The notes: generated from the letters alone by a model not told the origin. 64,000 nucleotides of DNA from Rhizobiales bacterium YIM 77505 (GCA_000745135.1 JQNH01000001.1:3829501-3893500); one strand, 5' to 3'; positions 35,369 through 44,666 are shown, numbered from the stretch's first letter. Translations and numbers: made by a program.

Positions 35369-36065
35369 CGTCCTGCTCCAAGATCCACTCCCCCGGACGC
35401 CCCTGTCGGCAGCGCTCCAGGGCAACCCGCCAGCGCCATTGCGCGAAGCAGCCATAGCGGTCGCGCCCGGCGGGGGCGGCGGCGATGCGCCAGCGCGTGG
35501 CGGCCGCGTTGGCCTCGTCGGCGTGAGGGGGGCGCAGAAGAAGGATGAGGGTGTCGGAGCCCTCGGCGGCCAGATGCAGGCGGCGGCTCGCCTGCAGATC
35601 GAGCTTCGTGTCGACCCAAGCCCCGATGGCGGCGACGGCGCGCAGGCGCAGCGCCTCCTCAACGGCCCACAGGGCCTGCACGTCGGTCACCGTCTCCGCG
35701 AGGATGAGCCGTCCCGGATCGAGCCCGAGCGCATGGAGCCCAGGCCCATAGGGCCGGCCGAAATCCGCAAGGCTCCGGCGTGAGGCCACAAGAAGGCCCG
35801 AGCCGCCGCTCTCGTTGAGCATGCGGCCGAGCAGCGCCGCCATAAAGCCGAAGGCGGCCGGCATGTCGCTCAAGGTCGCCGCCGTCACCTCATGCACAGC
35901 GCCGAGGCGCAGCCCCCGCGGCAGATGCTGATCGAGCGCCGGCACGCGCAGAGGGAGGACCCGCGTGCCGGCCCGCGTCTCGGCCTGCGGCAGCCATTGC
36001 CGCAAGCGCTCGACCGTCGCCTCGCGCTCTGAAGCCTGATCGGTACGCGGAACAGAAGGACTCAT
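35274..36065 (-). CDS. imuA: ImuA, SOS mutagenesis accessory protein
   Basis: A 263-residue RecA/SulA-like protein of the ImuA-ImuB-DnaE2 error-prone repair system. The family pattern is visible in PALDQHLPRGLRLGAVHEVT (residues about 46-66), GLHALGLDPGRLILAE and ALRLRAVAAIGAW. No intact Walker A is present, as usual for ImuA. ATG 36065 lies 33 bases after a perfect LexA box, with GGAG ahead of it. The gene heads a minus-strand pair with imuB; the third partner, dnaE2, is not in this window. Confidence 0.85.
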   Translation of the reverse strand: MSPSVPRTDQASEREATVERLRQWLPQAETRAGTRVLPLRVPALDQHLPRGLRLGAVHEVTAATLSDMPAAFGFMAALLGRMLNESGGSGLLVASRRSLADFGRPYGPGLHALGLDPGRLILAETVTDVQALWAVEEALRLRAVAAIGAWVDTKLDLQASRRLHLAAEGSDTLILLLRPPHADEANAAATRWRIAAAPAGRDRYGCFAQWRWRVALERCRQGRPGEWILEQDDAAHPFRLAGTVADPALASRPETDPALREPG

Positions 36066-36097
36066 CGCCGAGCTCCATGCGGAGAGGCCGATATTAG

Positions 36098-36112
36098 GAA
36101 CAAAACATGAAC
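36098..36112 (-). promoter_or_regulatory. LexA (SOS) box upstream of imuA
   Basis: GAAC (36098-36101), seven bases, GAAC (36109-36112); on the imuA strand this reads GTTC-N7-GTTC, the direct-repeat operator established for alphaproteobacterial LexA. It is 33 bases upstream of imuA, which fits SOS induction. Confidence 0.85.
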
Positions 36113-36193
36113 AAAGGCAAGATGAGTCGGGAGTCCGCTCTCTCTCTGCTCTGGCGCGAACGGCAGACGAGAACTCCGGGAAGCCCAGGCCGC

Positions 36194-36745
36194 CTAGGTG
36201 GCCTGCCGCAACGCCTCCTCCGCCTCGAGGAAGGCGGCGACCTCCGGGGTCGGCGCGGGGCTTGCGAGGGCCGTCAAGCCGACCTCCGCGAACATGCGCG
36301 CAACCGGCACGAAGGAGCGGGCGCGGCGGTCATACAGCCCGGCGCGGACGAGGGCGATGGCGTTGAGGATCTCGGCGCCGTCGCGGCCGCGCGTGACGAC
36401 GCGGTGCTCCATGACCACGAAGCTCTCGCCCCAGGCGACGATCCGCGTCTGAAGCTCGAAGGCACGGAAGGGCTTGAGCTCGCGCCGGAAGCGGATCTTG
36501 GCGGCGTTGACGACCGGCGTCCACCCGTGCCGGATGATCGCCCGCCACAGGCCGGAGCGGATCATGAGATCGGCGCGGCCGAGATCCATGATCGTCCAGT
36601 AGCGGCCGTTGTTCATATGGAGGGAAGGATCGAGATCGTGCGGCCAGACGCGGAAGGCGAGCCGCGAGGCGTCCGTCGCCGGATCGAGCCGCGGACGGAC
36701 CATCGCGGCGAGGATGAGGTGAAGAAGACGCAGCCAGAGGTTCAT
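36194..36745 (-). CDS. Acyl-CoA thioesterase family protein (hotdog fold)
   Basis: A 183-residue hotdog-fold protein of the 4HBT_2-like group. HDLDPSLHMNNGRYWTIMD carries the D-x-N/D...HMNN active-site pattern of acyl-ACP/acyl-CoA thioesterases. MNLWLRLLHLILAAM at the N terminus is hydrophobic and could be membrane-associated. It probably hydrolyses an acyl thioester; chain preference is unknown. It stops 128 bases before the imuA promoter region and starts 19 bases after the DinB-fold gene ends. Confidence 0.8.
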   Translation of the reverse strand: MNLWLRLLHLILAAMVRPRLDPATDASRLAFRVWPHDLDPSLHMNNGRYWTIMDLGRADLMIRSGLWRAIIRHGWTPVVNAAKIRFRRELKPFRAFELQTRIVAWGESFVVMEHRVVTRGRDGAEILNAIALVRAGLYDRRARSFVPVARMFAEVGLTALASPAPTPEVAAFLEAEEALRQAT

Positions 36746-36764
36746 GCCGGCCTCGCGTTCGGCC

Positions 36765-37274
36765 TCAGCTCAGACCGACGCCGGTCTCGCGCTGGAACCA
36801 GAGGAGGTCGAGGGAGGGCGCCTCGCCGGCGAGCCCCGTGAGCAGGCAATGCACCTGCCCGCGGTGATGGGTCTGGTGGTTGAAGAAGTGGATGAGAGCC
36901 GGCGCCAGCGGCTGCTCCACATCCTTGGGGTTGGTGATGGTGCGGTAGCGGAAGCGGCTCGCCAGTGCCGCCTCCGACAGGCCGTCCACATAGCGGATGA
37001 TGCGCTCGTCCTCGCGCTCCCGCGCCGCTCTGAGCTCGTTGAGGGAGTCGAACAGGATGGCGTCGAGCCGGCTCGGCGCCTCGCCCTCGCCCGTGAAGCG
37101 GCGCATCCAGATGCGGTCGGCGACGAGGAGGTGGTTGAGCGTCCCATGCACCGACTTGAAGAAGGCGCCGCGGTCGGCGCGGTAGTCGGCGTCCGGCAGC
37201 TTCGCGGCGGCGTCATAGACGCGGCGGTTGGCCCAGGCGTTGTAGGCGGCGAGCATCTCGAAATGGGGTTTCAT
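36765..37274 (-). CDS. DinB/YfiT-fold family protein
   Basis: A 169-residue four-helix-bundle protein of the DinB superfamily (not DNA polymerase IV). The metal-coordinating histidines are seen in GTLNHLLVADRIWMRR and IHFFNHQTHHRGQVH. Members include damage-inducible proteins and metal-dependent thiol transferases; the function here is unknown. ATG 37274 follows AAGGAG at six bases. A longer reading to 37763 runs through the repeat and the next gene and is rejected. Confidence 0.87.
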   Translation of the reverse strand: MKPHFEMLAAYNAWANRRVYDAAAKLPDADYRADRGAFFKSVHGTLNHLLVADRIWMRRFTGEGEAPSRLDAILFDSLNELRAAREREDERIIRYVDGLSEAALASRFRYRTITNPKDVEQPLAPALIHFFNHQTHHRGQVHCLLTGLAGEAPSLDLLWFQRETGVGLS

Positions 37275-37290
37275 CGCCGTCTCCTTCATC

Positions 37291-37396
37291 GTCATCCCGG
37301 GCCCGCGAAGCGAGAACCCGGGATCTTGCGCAGGATGAAGCGCCATCCTTTGCGCGAGATCCCGGCTCGCGGCTCGCGGCGCGTCCAGGATGACGT
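37291..37396. repeat. Inverted pair of a CGTCATCC-type intergenic repeat
   Basis: The left arm begins CGTCATCCCGGG and carries CCCGGGATCTTGCGCAGGATG. The right arm, read on the minus strand, begins CGTCATCC and carries CCGGGATCTCGCGCAAAGGATG. The two copies face each other between the DinB-fold gene and the fadB/J-type gene. This family is distinct from the CCTCTCC repeats elsewhere in the window. Confidence 0.65.
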
Positions 37397-37402
37397 CCCT
37401 CG

Positions 37403-39610
37403 TCAGGCCGCCGCGCGCGCCTCTGCCGCCTCGTAGAACCGTCCGCCCCGGGCGGCCATGTCGAGGAGGAGCTTGTTCGGCTGGAAGCGATCGCCATGCT
37501 TGGCGCGCAGGCGCTCGCAGAGCGCGACGAAGGCCTTCGCGCCCATGAAGTCGATGTAGGACAGGACGCCGCCGGTGAAGGGCGCGAAGCCGAAGCCGAG
37601 GATCGAGCCCACATCCGCCTCGCGCGGATCGGTGACGACCCCCTCCTCCACCGTGCGCGCCGCCTCCAGCGCTTGGGTCGCAAGGAAGCGCTGCTTCAGC
37701 TCCTCGATGTCGATGGCGTCGGGATCGAGCCTCGTCGTCTGCAGGTCGGCGAGGCCCGGCCACAGGCGCTTCGGGCCGTTCTCGGGGTAGTCGTAGAAGC
37801 CCTTTTTGTTCTTGCGCCCGAGCCGCCCCTCTTTCTCGACCATCGCGACGAGAAGCGCCTCCTGCTTCGGATCGACGGCCTCGGGCCCGAGCTGCGCCTT
37901 GGTGGCCTTGAGGATCTTGAGGCCGAGATCGATCGCCACCTCGTCGTTGAGCGACAAGGGGCCCACCGGCATGCCGGCCATCTTCGCCACGTTCTCGATC
38001 ATCGCGGGCGGCACCCCCTCCATCAGCATGAGGTGGCCTTCGCGCACATAGTTCATCACGCAGCGGTTGGCGAAGAAGCCGCGGGAGTCGTTCACGACGA
38101 TCGGCGTCTTCTTGATGGCGCGCACATAGTCGAGGGCGGTGGCGAGCGCCTTCTCGCCGGTCTGTTGGCCCATGATGATCTCGACCAGCATCATCTTCTC
38201 GACCGGCGAGAAGAAGTGGATGCCGATGAACTGGTCGGGGCGCTGCGAAGCCTTGGCGAGCCCGGAGATGGGCAGCGTCGAGGTGTTCGAGGCAAAGATG
38301 CAGTCGGAGCGCACGGCGGCTTCGACCTTGGCGATCACCTCCGCCTTCACCTGCGGGTCCTCGAACACCGCCTCGATGACGAGGTCGCAGTCCTTGAGCG
38401 CTGCGTAGTCGGCGGTGGCGGTGATGCGCGACAAGAGCGCGTCGCGGTCGGCCGTCTTGGCGCGGCCCTTCATGATCTGGTCGGAGATGAGCTTGTGCGA
38501 ATAGGCCTTGCCCTTTTCCGCGCTCTCCTGGTCCCGGTCGACGAGGATCACCTGCATGCCCGCATTCGCCGAGACATAGGCGATGCCGGCGCCCATGAAG
38601 CCGGCGCCGACGACGCCGACCGTCCTGATGTTCGTCGGCCCGACCGCCTTCGGCCGGCGCGCGCCCTTGTTGAGCTCGCCCATGGAGATGAAGAGCGTGC
38701 GGATCATGGCCGCCGCTTCCTTCGAGCGCAGGATCTTGGCGAAGTAGCGGGACTCGACCCGCAGCGCCAGATCCATCGGCAGCTGCAGGCCCTCATAGAC
38801 CGCCTGCAGGATGGCCTTGGCGGCCGGATAGTTGTCGTGGGTCTCGCGGCGGTAGATGGCGTTGGCGGGCGGCCAGATCATCATGCCGGCGGGCGAATAG
38901 ACCTTGCCCGAGGGCGCCTTGAACTTCTCCTGGTCCCAGGGCGCCTTGGGGGAGCCGCCGGCCCTGATCCAGGCCTTCGCCTTCTCGACGATCTCGTCCC
39001 GCGGGGCGACCTCGTGGACGAGGCCCATGTTGCGGGCCATGAGCGGGCGGATCTGGTCGCCCTTGAAGAGCATCTGCAACGCGTCGCCGGTCTGCATGAG
39101 GCGCGCCACGCGCTGCGTGCCGCCAGCGCCGGGGAAGAGCCCGACCTTGATCTCGGGCAGGCCGACGCGGGTCGCGTCCGCATCCGAGACGACCCGGTAA
39201 TGGCAGGCGAGGGCGAGCTCGAAGGCGCCGCCGAGGCAAACCCCGTGGATCGCCGCCGCGAACGGCTTGCCGCAGGTCTCGAGGCGGCGGTAGAGGAGCG
39301 ACAGCTTGCGCGATTCCTCGAAGAAGACGCGCATCGCCTCCTCCTCCTCGCCCTTCTCGCGGGCGAGCTTTTCATAGAGCGCGCCGAGGCCCTGCAGCAT
39401 GGTGAGGTCGGCGCCGCCGGAGAAGGCGTCCTTGCCGGAGGTGACGACGCAGCCCTTGATGGCTTCGTCCGAGGCGACGCGCTCGACGATCTGCGACAGC
39501 TCCTCCATCACCTCCAGGGTGATGACGTTCATCGAACGCCCAGGCATGTCCCAGGTGACGAGGGCGATGCCGTCGGCGTCGGTCTCGAAAAGGAAATGGG
39601 TGAGGTTCAT
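37403..39610 (-). CDS. 3-hydroxyacyl-CoA dehydrogenase / enoyl-CoA hydratase (FadB/FadJ-type)
   Basis: A 735-residue bifunctional beta-oxidation enzyme. Residues about 1-300 form a crotonase domain (CGKPFAAAIHGVCLGGAFELA, GLPEIKVGLFPGAGGTQR) that hydrates enoyl-CoA. From about residue 335 the Rossmann domain VVGAGFMGAGIAYVSA starts the NAD-dependent 3-hydroxyacyl-CoA dehydrogenase, with FSPVEKM (catalytic His in IHFFSPVEKM) and FFANRC. The start MNLTHFLFETDADG at 39610 is clear; the open frame to 41824 is spurious. It clusters with fadA and fadE on the same strand. Confidence 0.94.
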   Translation of the reverse strand: MNLTHFLFETDADGIALVTWDMPGRSMNVITLEVMEELSQIVERVASDEAIKGCVVTSGKDAFSGGADLTMLQGLGALYEKLAREKGEEEEAMRVFFEESRKLSLLYRRLETCGKPFAAAIHGVCLGGAFELALACHYRVVSDADATRVGLPEIKVGLFPGAGGTQRVARLMQTGDALQMLFKGDQIRPLMARNMGLVHEVAPRDEIVEKAKAWIRAGGSPKAPWDQEKFKAPSGKVYSPAGMMIWPPANAIYRRETHDNYPAAKAILQAVYEGLQLPMDLALRVESRYFAKILRSKEAAAMIRTLFISMGELNKGARRPKAVGPTNIRTVGVVGAGFMGAGIAYVSANAGMQVILVDRDQESAEKGKAYSHKLISDQIMKGRAKTADRDALLSRITATADYAALKDCDLVIEAVFEDPQVKAEVIAKVEAAVRSDCIFASNTSTLPISGLAKASQRPDQFIGIHFFSPVEKMMLVEIIMGQQTGEKALATALDYVRAIKKTPIVVNDSRGFFANRCVMNYVREGHLMLMEGVPPAMIENVAKMAGMPVGPLSLNDEVAIDLGLKILKATKAQLGPEAVDPKQEALLVAMVEKEGRLGRKNKKGFYDYPENGPKRLWPGLADLQTTRLDPDAIDIEELKQRFLATQALEAARTVEEGVVTDPREADVGSILGFGFAPFTGGVLSYIDFMGAKAFVALCERLRAKHGDRFQPNKLLLDMAARGGRFYEAAEARAAA

Positions 39611-39628
39611 TGGCAGGCTCCCGGCAAT

Positions 39629-39760
39629 CTCCCCTCTCTCGTGCGGGAGAGGGGTCGGGGGTGAGGGTGGAAGGGTCGGGATCGAGGCGGGGCCGCCGAG
39701 CAGGCCCGCCGCGGGCCTGCCCTCACCCCTGCCCCTCTCCCTCCCGGGAGAGAGGGGTGC
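39629..39760. repeat. Pair of inverted REP-like palindromes
   Basis: Copy 1 has stem CCCCTCTC/GAGAGGGG (39631-39638 with 39647-39654), then GGGTGAGGG. Copy 2, on the opposite strand, has the same stem (39732-39739 with 39750-39757) and CCTCACCCC. A third hairpin, GCAGGCCCG/CGGGCCTGC (39700-39720), lies between them. This pair belongs to the same family as the one at 3608-3731. Confidence 0.7.
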
Positions 39761-40968
39761 TAAACCCGCTCGATGATGGTCGCGGTGCCCATGCCGGCGC
39801 CGATGCAGAGCGTCACGAGCGCCGTCTCCTTCCCCGTGCGCTCCAACTCGTCGAGCACGGTGCCGAGGATCATGGCGCCCGTCGCCCCGAGGGGATGGCC
39901 CATGGCGATGGCGCCGCCATTGACGTTGACGATCGCCGGGTCGAGGTCGAAGGCCTGGAGATAGCGCAGCACCACCGAGGCGAAGGCCTCGTTGATCTCG
40001 AACAGGTCGATGTCCTTCGCCGTCATGCGAGCGCGCTTCAGCACCTTCTCGGTGACGTCGACTGGGCCGGTGAGCATGAGCGCCGGCTCGGAGCCGATAT
40101 TGGCGAAGGCGCGGATCCGCGCCCGCGGCTTCAGGCCCGCCGCCTCCCCCGCCTCCTTGGTGCCGATCAGCACCGCCGCCGCGCCGTCGACGATACCCGA
40201 CGAGTTGCCGGCGTGATGGACGTGGTTGACGAACTCGACCTCGGGATGGGCGTCGATGGCGACCGCGTCGAAGCCCCCCATCTCGCCCATCTGCACGAAG
40301 GAGGGCTTGAGGCTCGCCAGCGACTGCATGTCGGTCGAGGGCCGCATGTGCTCGTCCTTGGCGAGGAGCGTGATGCCGTTGATGTCCTTGACCGGGACCA
40401 CGGAGTTGGCGAAGCGGCCCTCGTCCCAGGCCTTCGCGGCGCGCTTCTGCGATTCGACCGCATAGGCATCCACGTCGTCGCGGGAGAAGCCGTATTTCGT
40501 CGCGATGAGGTCGGCGGAGACCCCCTGGGGCATGAAATAGGCCTTGATGGCGATGTGCGGATCGACCGGCCAGGCGCCGCCGGACGCCCCCATGCCGACG
40601 CGCGACATGGATTCGACCCCGCCGCCGACCGTCATGTCGTGCTGGCCGGACATGACCTGCGCGGCCGCGAAGTTCACCGCATCGAGTCCCGAGGCGCAGA
40701 AGCGGTTGATCTGCACGCCCGGCACGTGTTCGCCGTAATCGGCGACGAGCGCTGCGGCGCGGGCGATGTCGCCCCCCGCCTCGCCGACGGGATCGACGCA
40801 GCCGAGCACCACGTCGTCGACGAGCCGGGTGTCGAGATTGTTGCGGTCCTTGATCGCGCGGAGCGCCGTTTCGGCGAGGCGCAGCGCCGTCACTTCGTGC
40901 AAGGCGCCGTCGGGCTTGCCGCGGCCGCGGGGCGTGCGCACGTGATCGTAGATGTAAGCGTCGGGCAT
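39760..40968 (-). CDS. Acetyl-CoA C-acyltransferase (FadA-type thiolase)
   Basis: A 402-residue thiolase that performs the last step of beta-oxidation. The nucleophilic Cys91 is in [23 protein letters not shown] carries the catalytic His; and the C-terminal CIGAGMGTA provides the second Cys, all as in classical degradative thiolases. ATG 40968 is well placed. It lies between the FadB/J-type gene and the acyl-CoA dehydrogenase gene, all minus strand, with REP-like repeats in both gaps, so they may form one transcription unit or be separated by processing or termination at the hairpins. Confidence 0.94.
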   Translation of the reverse strand: MPDAYIYDHVRTPRGRGKPDGALHEVTALRLAETALRAIKDRNNLDTRLVDDVVLGCVDPVGEAGGDIARAAALVADYGEHVPGVQINRFCASGLDAVNFAAAQVMSGQHDMTVGGGVESMSRVGMGASGGAWPVDPHIAIKAYFMPQGVSADLIATKYGFSRDDVDAYAVESQKRAAKAWDEGRFANSVVPVKDINGITLLAKDEHMRPSTDMQSLASLKPSFVQMGEMGGFDAVAIDAHPEVEFVNHVHHAGNSSGIVDGAAAVLIGTKEAGEAAGLKPRARIRAFANIGSEPALMLTGPVDVTEKVLKRARMTAKDIDLFEINEAFASVVLRYLQAFDLDPAIVNVNGGAIAMGHPLGATGAMILGTVLDELERTGKETALVTLCIGAGMGTATIIERV

Positions 40969-40982
40969 GAGTGTCTCCGTAC

Positions 40983-41128
40983 CATCCCTCCCTCACGGGG
41001 AGGGCCGAGTCGCGAAGCGACCGGGGTGGGCGGCACCTCGGCGCTTTCTCCGTATGTCGGCGCTGCCGCCCCAACCGGGACGGGCGCTGCCGCGCCCTCA
41101 TCCACCCTCCCTCGCAGGGAGGGATGAT
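40983..41128. repeat. Pair of inverted REP-like palindromes
   Basis: Copy 1 (40983-41032) contains CCCTCCC...GGGAGGG, TCGCGAAGCGA and CCGGGGTGGG. Copy 2 (about 41098-41128) is the partial opposite orientation, CCACCCTCCCTCGCAGGGAGGG. The stem-tail plan matches the 3608-3731 and 39629-39760 pairs. Confidence 0.6.
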
Positions 41129-42918
41129 CAGAACGCCTCCGCCGGCAGGCTCATCACGGCGTCGGCTCCGGCCGAGATGCGGGCAAGATGCGCCGCGGTC
41201 TCGGGCAGGAGCCGCTCCATGAAGAAGCGGCCGGTGATCAGCTTCGCATCCATCATCGCAGCGTCGCCGCCGTTCGCCTTCCGGGCAAGCGCCGCCTTCG
41301 CCATGCGCGCCCACATATAGCCCATGGCGACGAGACCGAAGAGGTGCATGTAGTCGTAAGCGCCGGCGCCGGCGTTGTCGGGCCTCGCCATGGCGTTGTT
41401 CATGAACCACATGGTCGCCTGCTGCAGATGGCCGAGGGCCTGGCTCACCGGCGCCACATAGGGCTTCATCGCCTCGTCGGCCCCGCTCTCCTGGCAGAAG
41501 GCGCCGACCTCGTTGAAGAAGGCCATCACCGCCCGGCCGCCGTCCTTGGCGAGCTTGCGGCCGACGAGGTCCATGGCCTGGATGCCGTTGGCGCCCTCGT
41601 AGATCTGGGTGATGCGGGCGTCGCGGACGAATTGCGACATGCCCCATTCCTCGATGTAGCCGTGGCCGCCGAGCATCTGCTGGGCCTTGACGGCGCTGTC
41701 GAAGCCGAGGTCGGTGAGAACGCCCTTCACCACGGGAGTGAGGAGCCCCATGTGGTCCTCGGCCGCCTGGCGTTCCTTCTCGTCCTCCGAGCGGTGGGCG
41801 ACGTCGGAGCGCAGCGCCGTCCACAGGACGAGCGCCCGCGCCGCCTCCGTGAAGGCCCGGATCGAGAGGAGCGTGCGCCGCACGTCCGGATGGACGATGA
41901 TGGGATCGGCGGGCTTGTCCGGGCTCTTCGGGCCGGTGAGGGACCGGCCCTGCAGGCGCTCCTTCGCATAGGCGACGGCGTTCTGATAGGCGACCTCGCC
42001 CTGCGCCAGCCCTTGCACGCCCACCGCAAGCCGCGCCTCGTTCATCATCACGAACATGGCGTTGAGGCCGCGGTTCGCCTCGCCCACGAGCCAGCCCTTG
42101 GCGCCGTCATAGTTCATGACGCAGGTGGCGTTGCCGTGGATGCCCATCTTGTGTTCGAGGGCGCCGCAGGAGACGGCGTTGCGCGCCCCCGGCCTGCCCT
42201 CTCCATCGAGGAGGAATTTCGGCACCACGAAGAGGGAGATGCCCTTGGTGCCGGCCGGCGCCCCCTCGATGCGGGCGAGCACGAGGTGGATGATGTTCTC
42301 CGACAGGTCGTGCTCGCCCGCCGAGATGAAGATCTTGGTGCCGGTGATGGCATAGGAGCCGTCCCCGTTCGGCACGGCCTTGGTCTTGAGCAGGCCGAGG
42401 TCCGTGCCGCAATGGGGCTCGGTGAGGTTCATGGTGCCGGTCCAGGCGCCCTCGATCATCTTCGGCAGAAAGGTCCGCTTCTGCTCCTCCGAGCCATGCA
42501 CATAGAGCGCCGCGATGGCGCCCTGGGTCAGCCCCGGATACATGCCGAAGGCCAGGTTCGCCGAGGAGACGAACTCCTGCATGATGGTGTTGAGGGTCGT
42601 GGGCAGGCCTTGGCCGCCATACTCGGCGGGCGCCGAGATGCCCATCCAGCCGCCCTCGCAATAGGCGCGATAGGCGTCCTTGAAGCCGGACGGGGTTCGC
42701 ACCGAGCCGTCCTCGGCTCGCCGGCAGCCCTCCTGGTCCCCAACCCGGTTCAAGGGCGCGATCACCTCCTCGCAGAGCTTGGCCCCTTCCGCGAGAATCG
42801 CCTGGACCACGTCGGGCGTCGCGTCGGCGAAGCCCGGCAGGTTGTTGTAGCGTTCGAGGTGGAAGACGTCGTTCAGCAGAAAAAGAACATCCTCGACAGG
42901 CGCCTTGTAGGTCGGCAT
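41128..42918 (-). CDS. Acyl-CoA dehydrogenase (FadE-type, C-terminal extension)
   Basis: A 596-residue FAD-dependent acyl-CoA dehydrogenase, first step of beta-oxidation. Visible elements are MNLTEPHCGTDLGLLKTKAV (FAD/substrate loop), KIFISAGEHD, MGIHGNATCVMNYDGAKGW and QMLGGHGYIEEW near the catalytic Glu region (EGANGIQAMDLVGRK). The length and C-terminal 130-residue extension match the FadE-like group used by many alphaproteobacteria. GAGGAGG precedes ATG 42918; the longer reading to 43125 is not supported. It is the first gene of the beta-oxidation cluster. Confidence 0.94.
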   Translation of the reverse strand: MPTYKAPVEDVLFLLNDVFHLERYNNLPGFADATPDVVQAILAEGAKLCEEVIAPLNRVGDQEGCRRAEDGSVRTPSGFKDAYRAYCEGGWMGISAPAEYGGQGLPTTLNTIMQEFVSSANLAFGMYPGLTQGAIAALYVHGSEEQKRTFLPKMIEGAWTGTMNLTEPHCGTDLGLLKTKAVPNGDGSYAITGTKIFISAGEHDLSENIIHLVLARIEGAPAGTKGISLFVVPKFLLDGEGRPGARNAVSCGALEHKMGIHGNATCVMNYDGAKGWLVGEANRGLNAMFVMMNEARLAVGVQGLAQGEVAYQNAVAYAKERLQGRSLTGPKSPDKPADPIIVHPDVRRTLLSIRAFTEAARALVLWTALRSDVAHRSEDEKERQAAEDHMGLLTPVVKGVLTDLGFDSAVKAQQMLGGHGYIEEWGMSQFVRDARITQIYEGANGIQAMDLVGRKLAKDGGRAVMAFFNEVGAFCQESGADEAMKPYVAPVSQALGHLQQATMWFMNNAMARPDNAGAGAYDYMHLFGLVAMGYMWARMAKAALARKANGGDAAMMDAKLITGRFFMERLLPETAAHLARISAGADAVMSLPAEAF

Positions 42919-43142
42919 GCCGCCTCCTCGTGAAATCGCGCGGGTGAAGGTCAGGCCGTCGGCCCGAGATAGTTCACATATAAACCATTCTGGCGGGCAG
43001 GGGAAGCCGCCCCGTGGGTTCTTGGCGCCCCGCTGCTCGTCGAGGGCGCCGGAGAGAGGAGAGGGCCATGGCGCCGCCCGGCCCCGCCTTGTCTCCGCCA
43101 CAAGCCCGGTCGAAGCTCGCCCCATCTGCTTCGGAGATGTCG

Positions 43143-43766
43143 ATGGCGCGCCGCCCCGTGCTCGAGTTCTGGTACGAGTTTGCCTCCACCTACTCCTATC
43201 TTGCCGCCATGCGGATCGAGCGGGTCGCCGAAGAGGCCGGGGTGGAGGTGCGCTGGCGGCCTTTTCTCCTGGGTCCCATCTTCGCGGCGCAGGGCTGGAA
43301 CACGTCGCCGTTCAATCTCTTCCCCGCCAAGGGCCGCTACATGTGGCGCGACATGGAGCGCGAGGGCGCCCGCCACGGCCTTTCCGTCAAGCGCCCCCAT
43401 CCCTTCCCGCAGAACAGCCTGGTGGCGACGCGCGTCGCCCTCGTCGGCGACGACCACGCCTGGGGTCCGACCTTCACCAAGGCGGTGTACCGGGTGGAGT
43501 TCGGCGAGGGCCGCTCCATCGAGGAGCCCGCGGCGGTGCAGGCGATTCTCGTCAAGCTCGGGCTCGATGCGGAGGCGATCCTCAAGATGGCGCAGGCGGA
43601 GCCCAACAAGATGCGCCTGCGCGCCGTGACCGAGGAGGCGCGCTCCCGCGGGGTCTTTGGCGCCCCGACCTTCTTCACCGAGGACGGCGAGATGTTCTGG
43701 GGCAATGACCGCCTGGAGCAGGCGGTCACCTGGGCGGCGGGCGAGCGGCCGACCTCAGCCGCTTGA
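43143..43766 (+). CDS. 2-hydroxychromene-2-carboxylate isomerase family protein (DsbA/GST-kappa fold)
   Basis: A 207-residue thioredoxin-fold protein of the DsbA/kappa-GST family. LEFWYEFASTYSYLAAMRIE is the family's N-terminal signature with the catalytic Ser of HCCA isomerases; GVFGAPTFF is the cis-Pro loop. These enzymes isomerise aromatic-degradation intermediates or use glutathione; the actual substrate is unknown. GGAG precedes ATG 43143 at six bases (43137 is an alternative). The 3' end overlaps the end of oxyR on the other strand by 12 bases. Confidence 0.88.
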   Translation: MARRPVLEFWYEFASTYSYLAAMRIERVAEEAGVEVRWRPFLLGPIFAAQGWNTSPFNLFPAKGRYMWRDMEREGARHGLSVKRPHPFPQNSLVATRVALVGDDHAWGPTFTKAVYRVEFGEGRSIEEPAAVQAILVKLGLDAEAILKMAQAEPNKMRLRAVTEEARSRGVFGAPTFFTEDGEMFWGNDRLEQAVTWAAGERPTSAA

Positions 43767-44666
43767 GGCGCCCAGCGGCGCCCGCGCCTGCCGGATGAGC
43801 GCGGCGAGCGCGGCGAAGTCCTCGACGCGGCCGGAGCTCTTCCGCCACACGAGCCCGAGGACGCGCTTCGGTGGATCCTCCGGAAAGGGGATCAGCGCCA
43901 CGCGCCCGCGGTCCACCTCCGCCTCCGCGCAGAGCTCCGGCAGGAGCGTGACGCCCTGGCCGGCGGCGACCATCTGCAGGATGGTGGCGAGCGAGGCCGC
44001 CCCCAGCGCCCGGCGCGCCTGGACATTGGCCATCTGGCAGAACTGCAGGGCCTGGTCGCGCAGGCAATGCCCCTCCTCGAGAAGGAGAAGGCGCTCCTGC
44101 GACATCTGATGGGCGAGGTCGCAGCCCGCGGACCAGGCCCGCGCCGCATGAGCCGGAACGGCGAGGAAGAACGGATCCTCGAACAGCGGCTCGCTGCGGA
44201 CCTCCGGCTCGCCGATCGGCAGGGCCACCACCGCGGCGTCGAGGTCGCCGCGCAAGAGCTCCTCCAGGAGCGCGCTCGTCTGGCTCTCCCGGATCAGGAG
44301 CTCGAGGGACGGGTAGGACAGGGCCGCCGCCTTGAGCAGGCGCGGCAGGAGGTAGGGCGCGGCCGACGGAATGAGGCCGAGCCGCAGCGGCCCGACGAGA
44401 ACGCCCCTTCGCCGGCGCGCCGTCTCGGCGAGCTCGCGCACGGCGGCGAGGATGGCGGCGGCCCTCCCGGCGATCTCCTCGCCCGCGGGCGTCAGCGCGA
44501 CGCCGGTGGCGCGGCGCTCGACGAGATCGACGCCAAGCTCGCGCTCGAGCTCCTTGATCTGCATGGAGAGCGCCGGCTGCGTCACGGCGCAATGCTCGGC
44601 CGCCTGCCCGAAATGGCGGAAACGGGCGAGGGCCTGGAAATAGCGGAGCTGGCGGAGCGTGATCAC
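43755..44666 (-). CDS. oxyR: LysR-type peroxide sensor OxyR
   Basis: A 303-residue LysR regulator that senses H2O2. The N-terminal helix-turn-helix is LGVDLVERR with QPALSMQIKELE. In the effector domain, EEGHCLRDQALQFCQ holds Cys201 and Cys210, the nine-residue spacing of the OxyR disulfide pair (Cys199/Cys208 in E. coli). The start codon is GTG 44666 and no ribosome site is visible ahead, so translation may be leaderless or weak. It is divergent from katA and a 9-bp dyad sits in the shared promoter. Confidence 0.93.
   Translation of the reverse strand: MITLRQLRYFQALARFRHFGQAAEHCAVTQPALSMQIKELERELGVDLVERRATGVALTPAGEEIAGRAAAILAAVRELAETARRRRGVLVGPLRLGLIPSAAPYLLPRLLKAAALSYPSLELLIRESQTSALLEELLRGDLDAAVVALPIGEPEVRSEPLFEDPFFLAVPAHAARAWSAGCDLAHQMSQERLLLLEEGHCLRDQALQFCQMANVQARRALGAASLATILQMVAAGQGVTLLPELCAEAEVDRGRVALIPFPEDPPKRVLGLVWRKSSGRVEDFAALAALIRQARAPLGASSG

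Noticed and set aside
37403-41824. A 1473-codon minus-strand frame suggesting a giant fusion enzyme
   Set aside because: Only 37403-39610 is real (FadB/FadJ-type). The upstream part is out-of-frame sequence of the thiolase gene and the REP-like gap.
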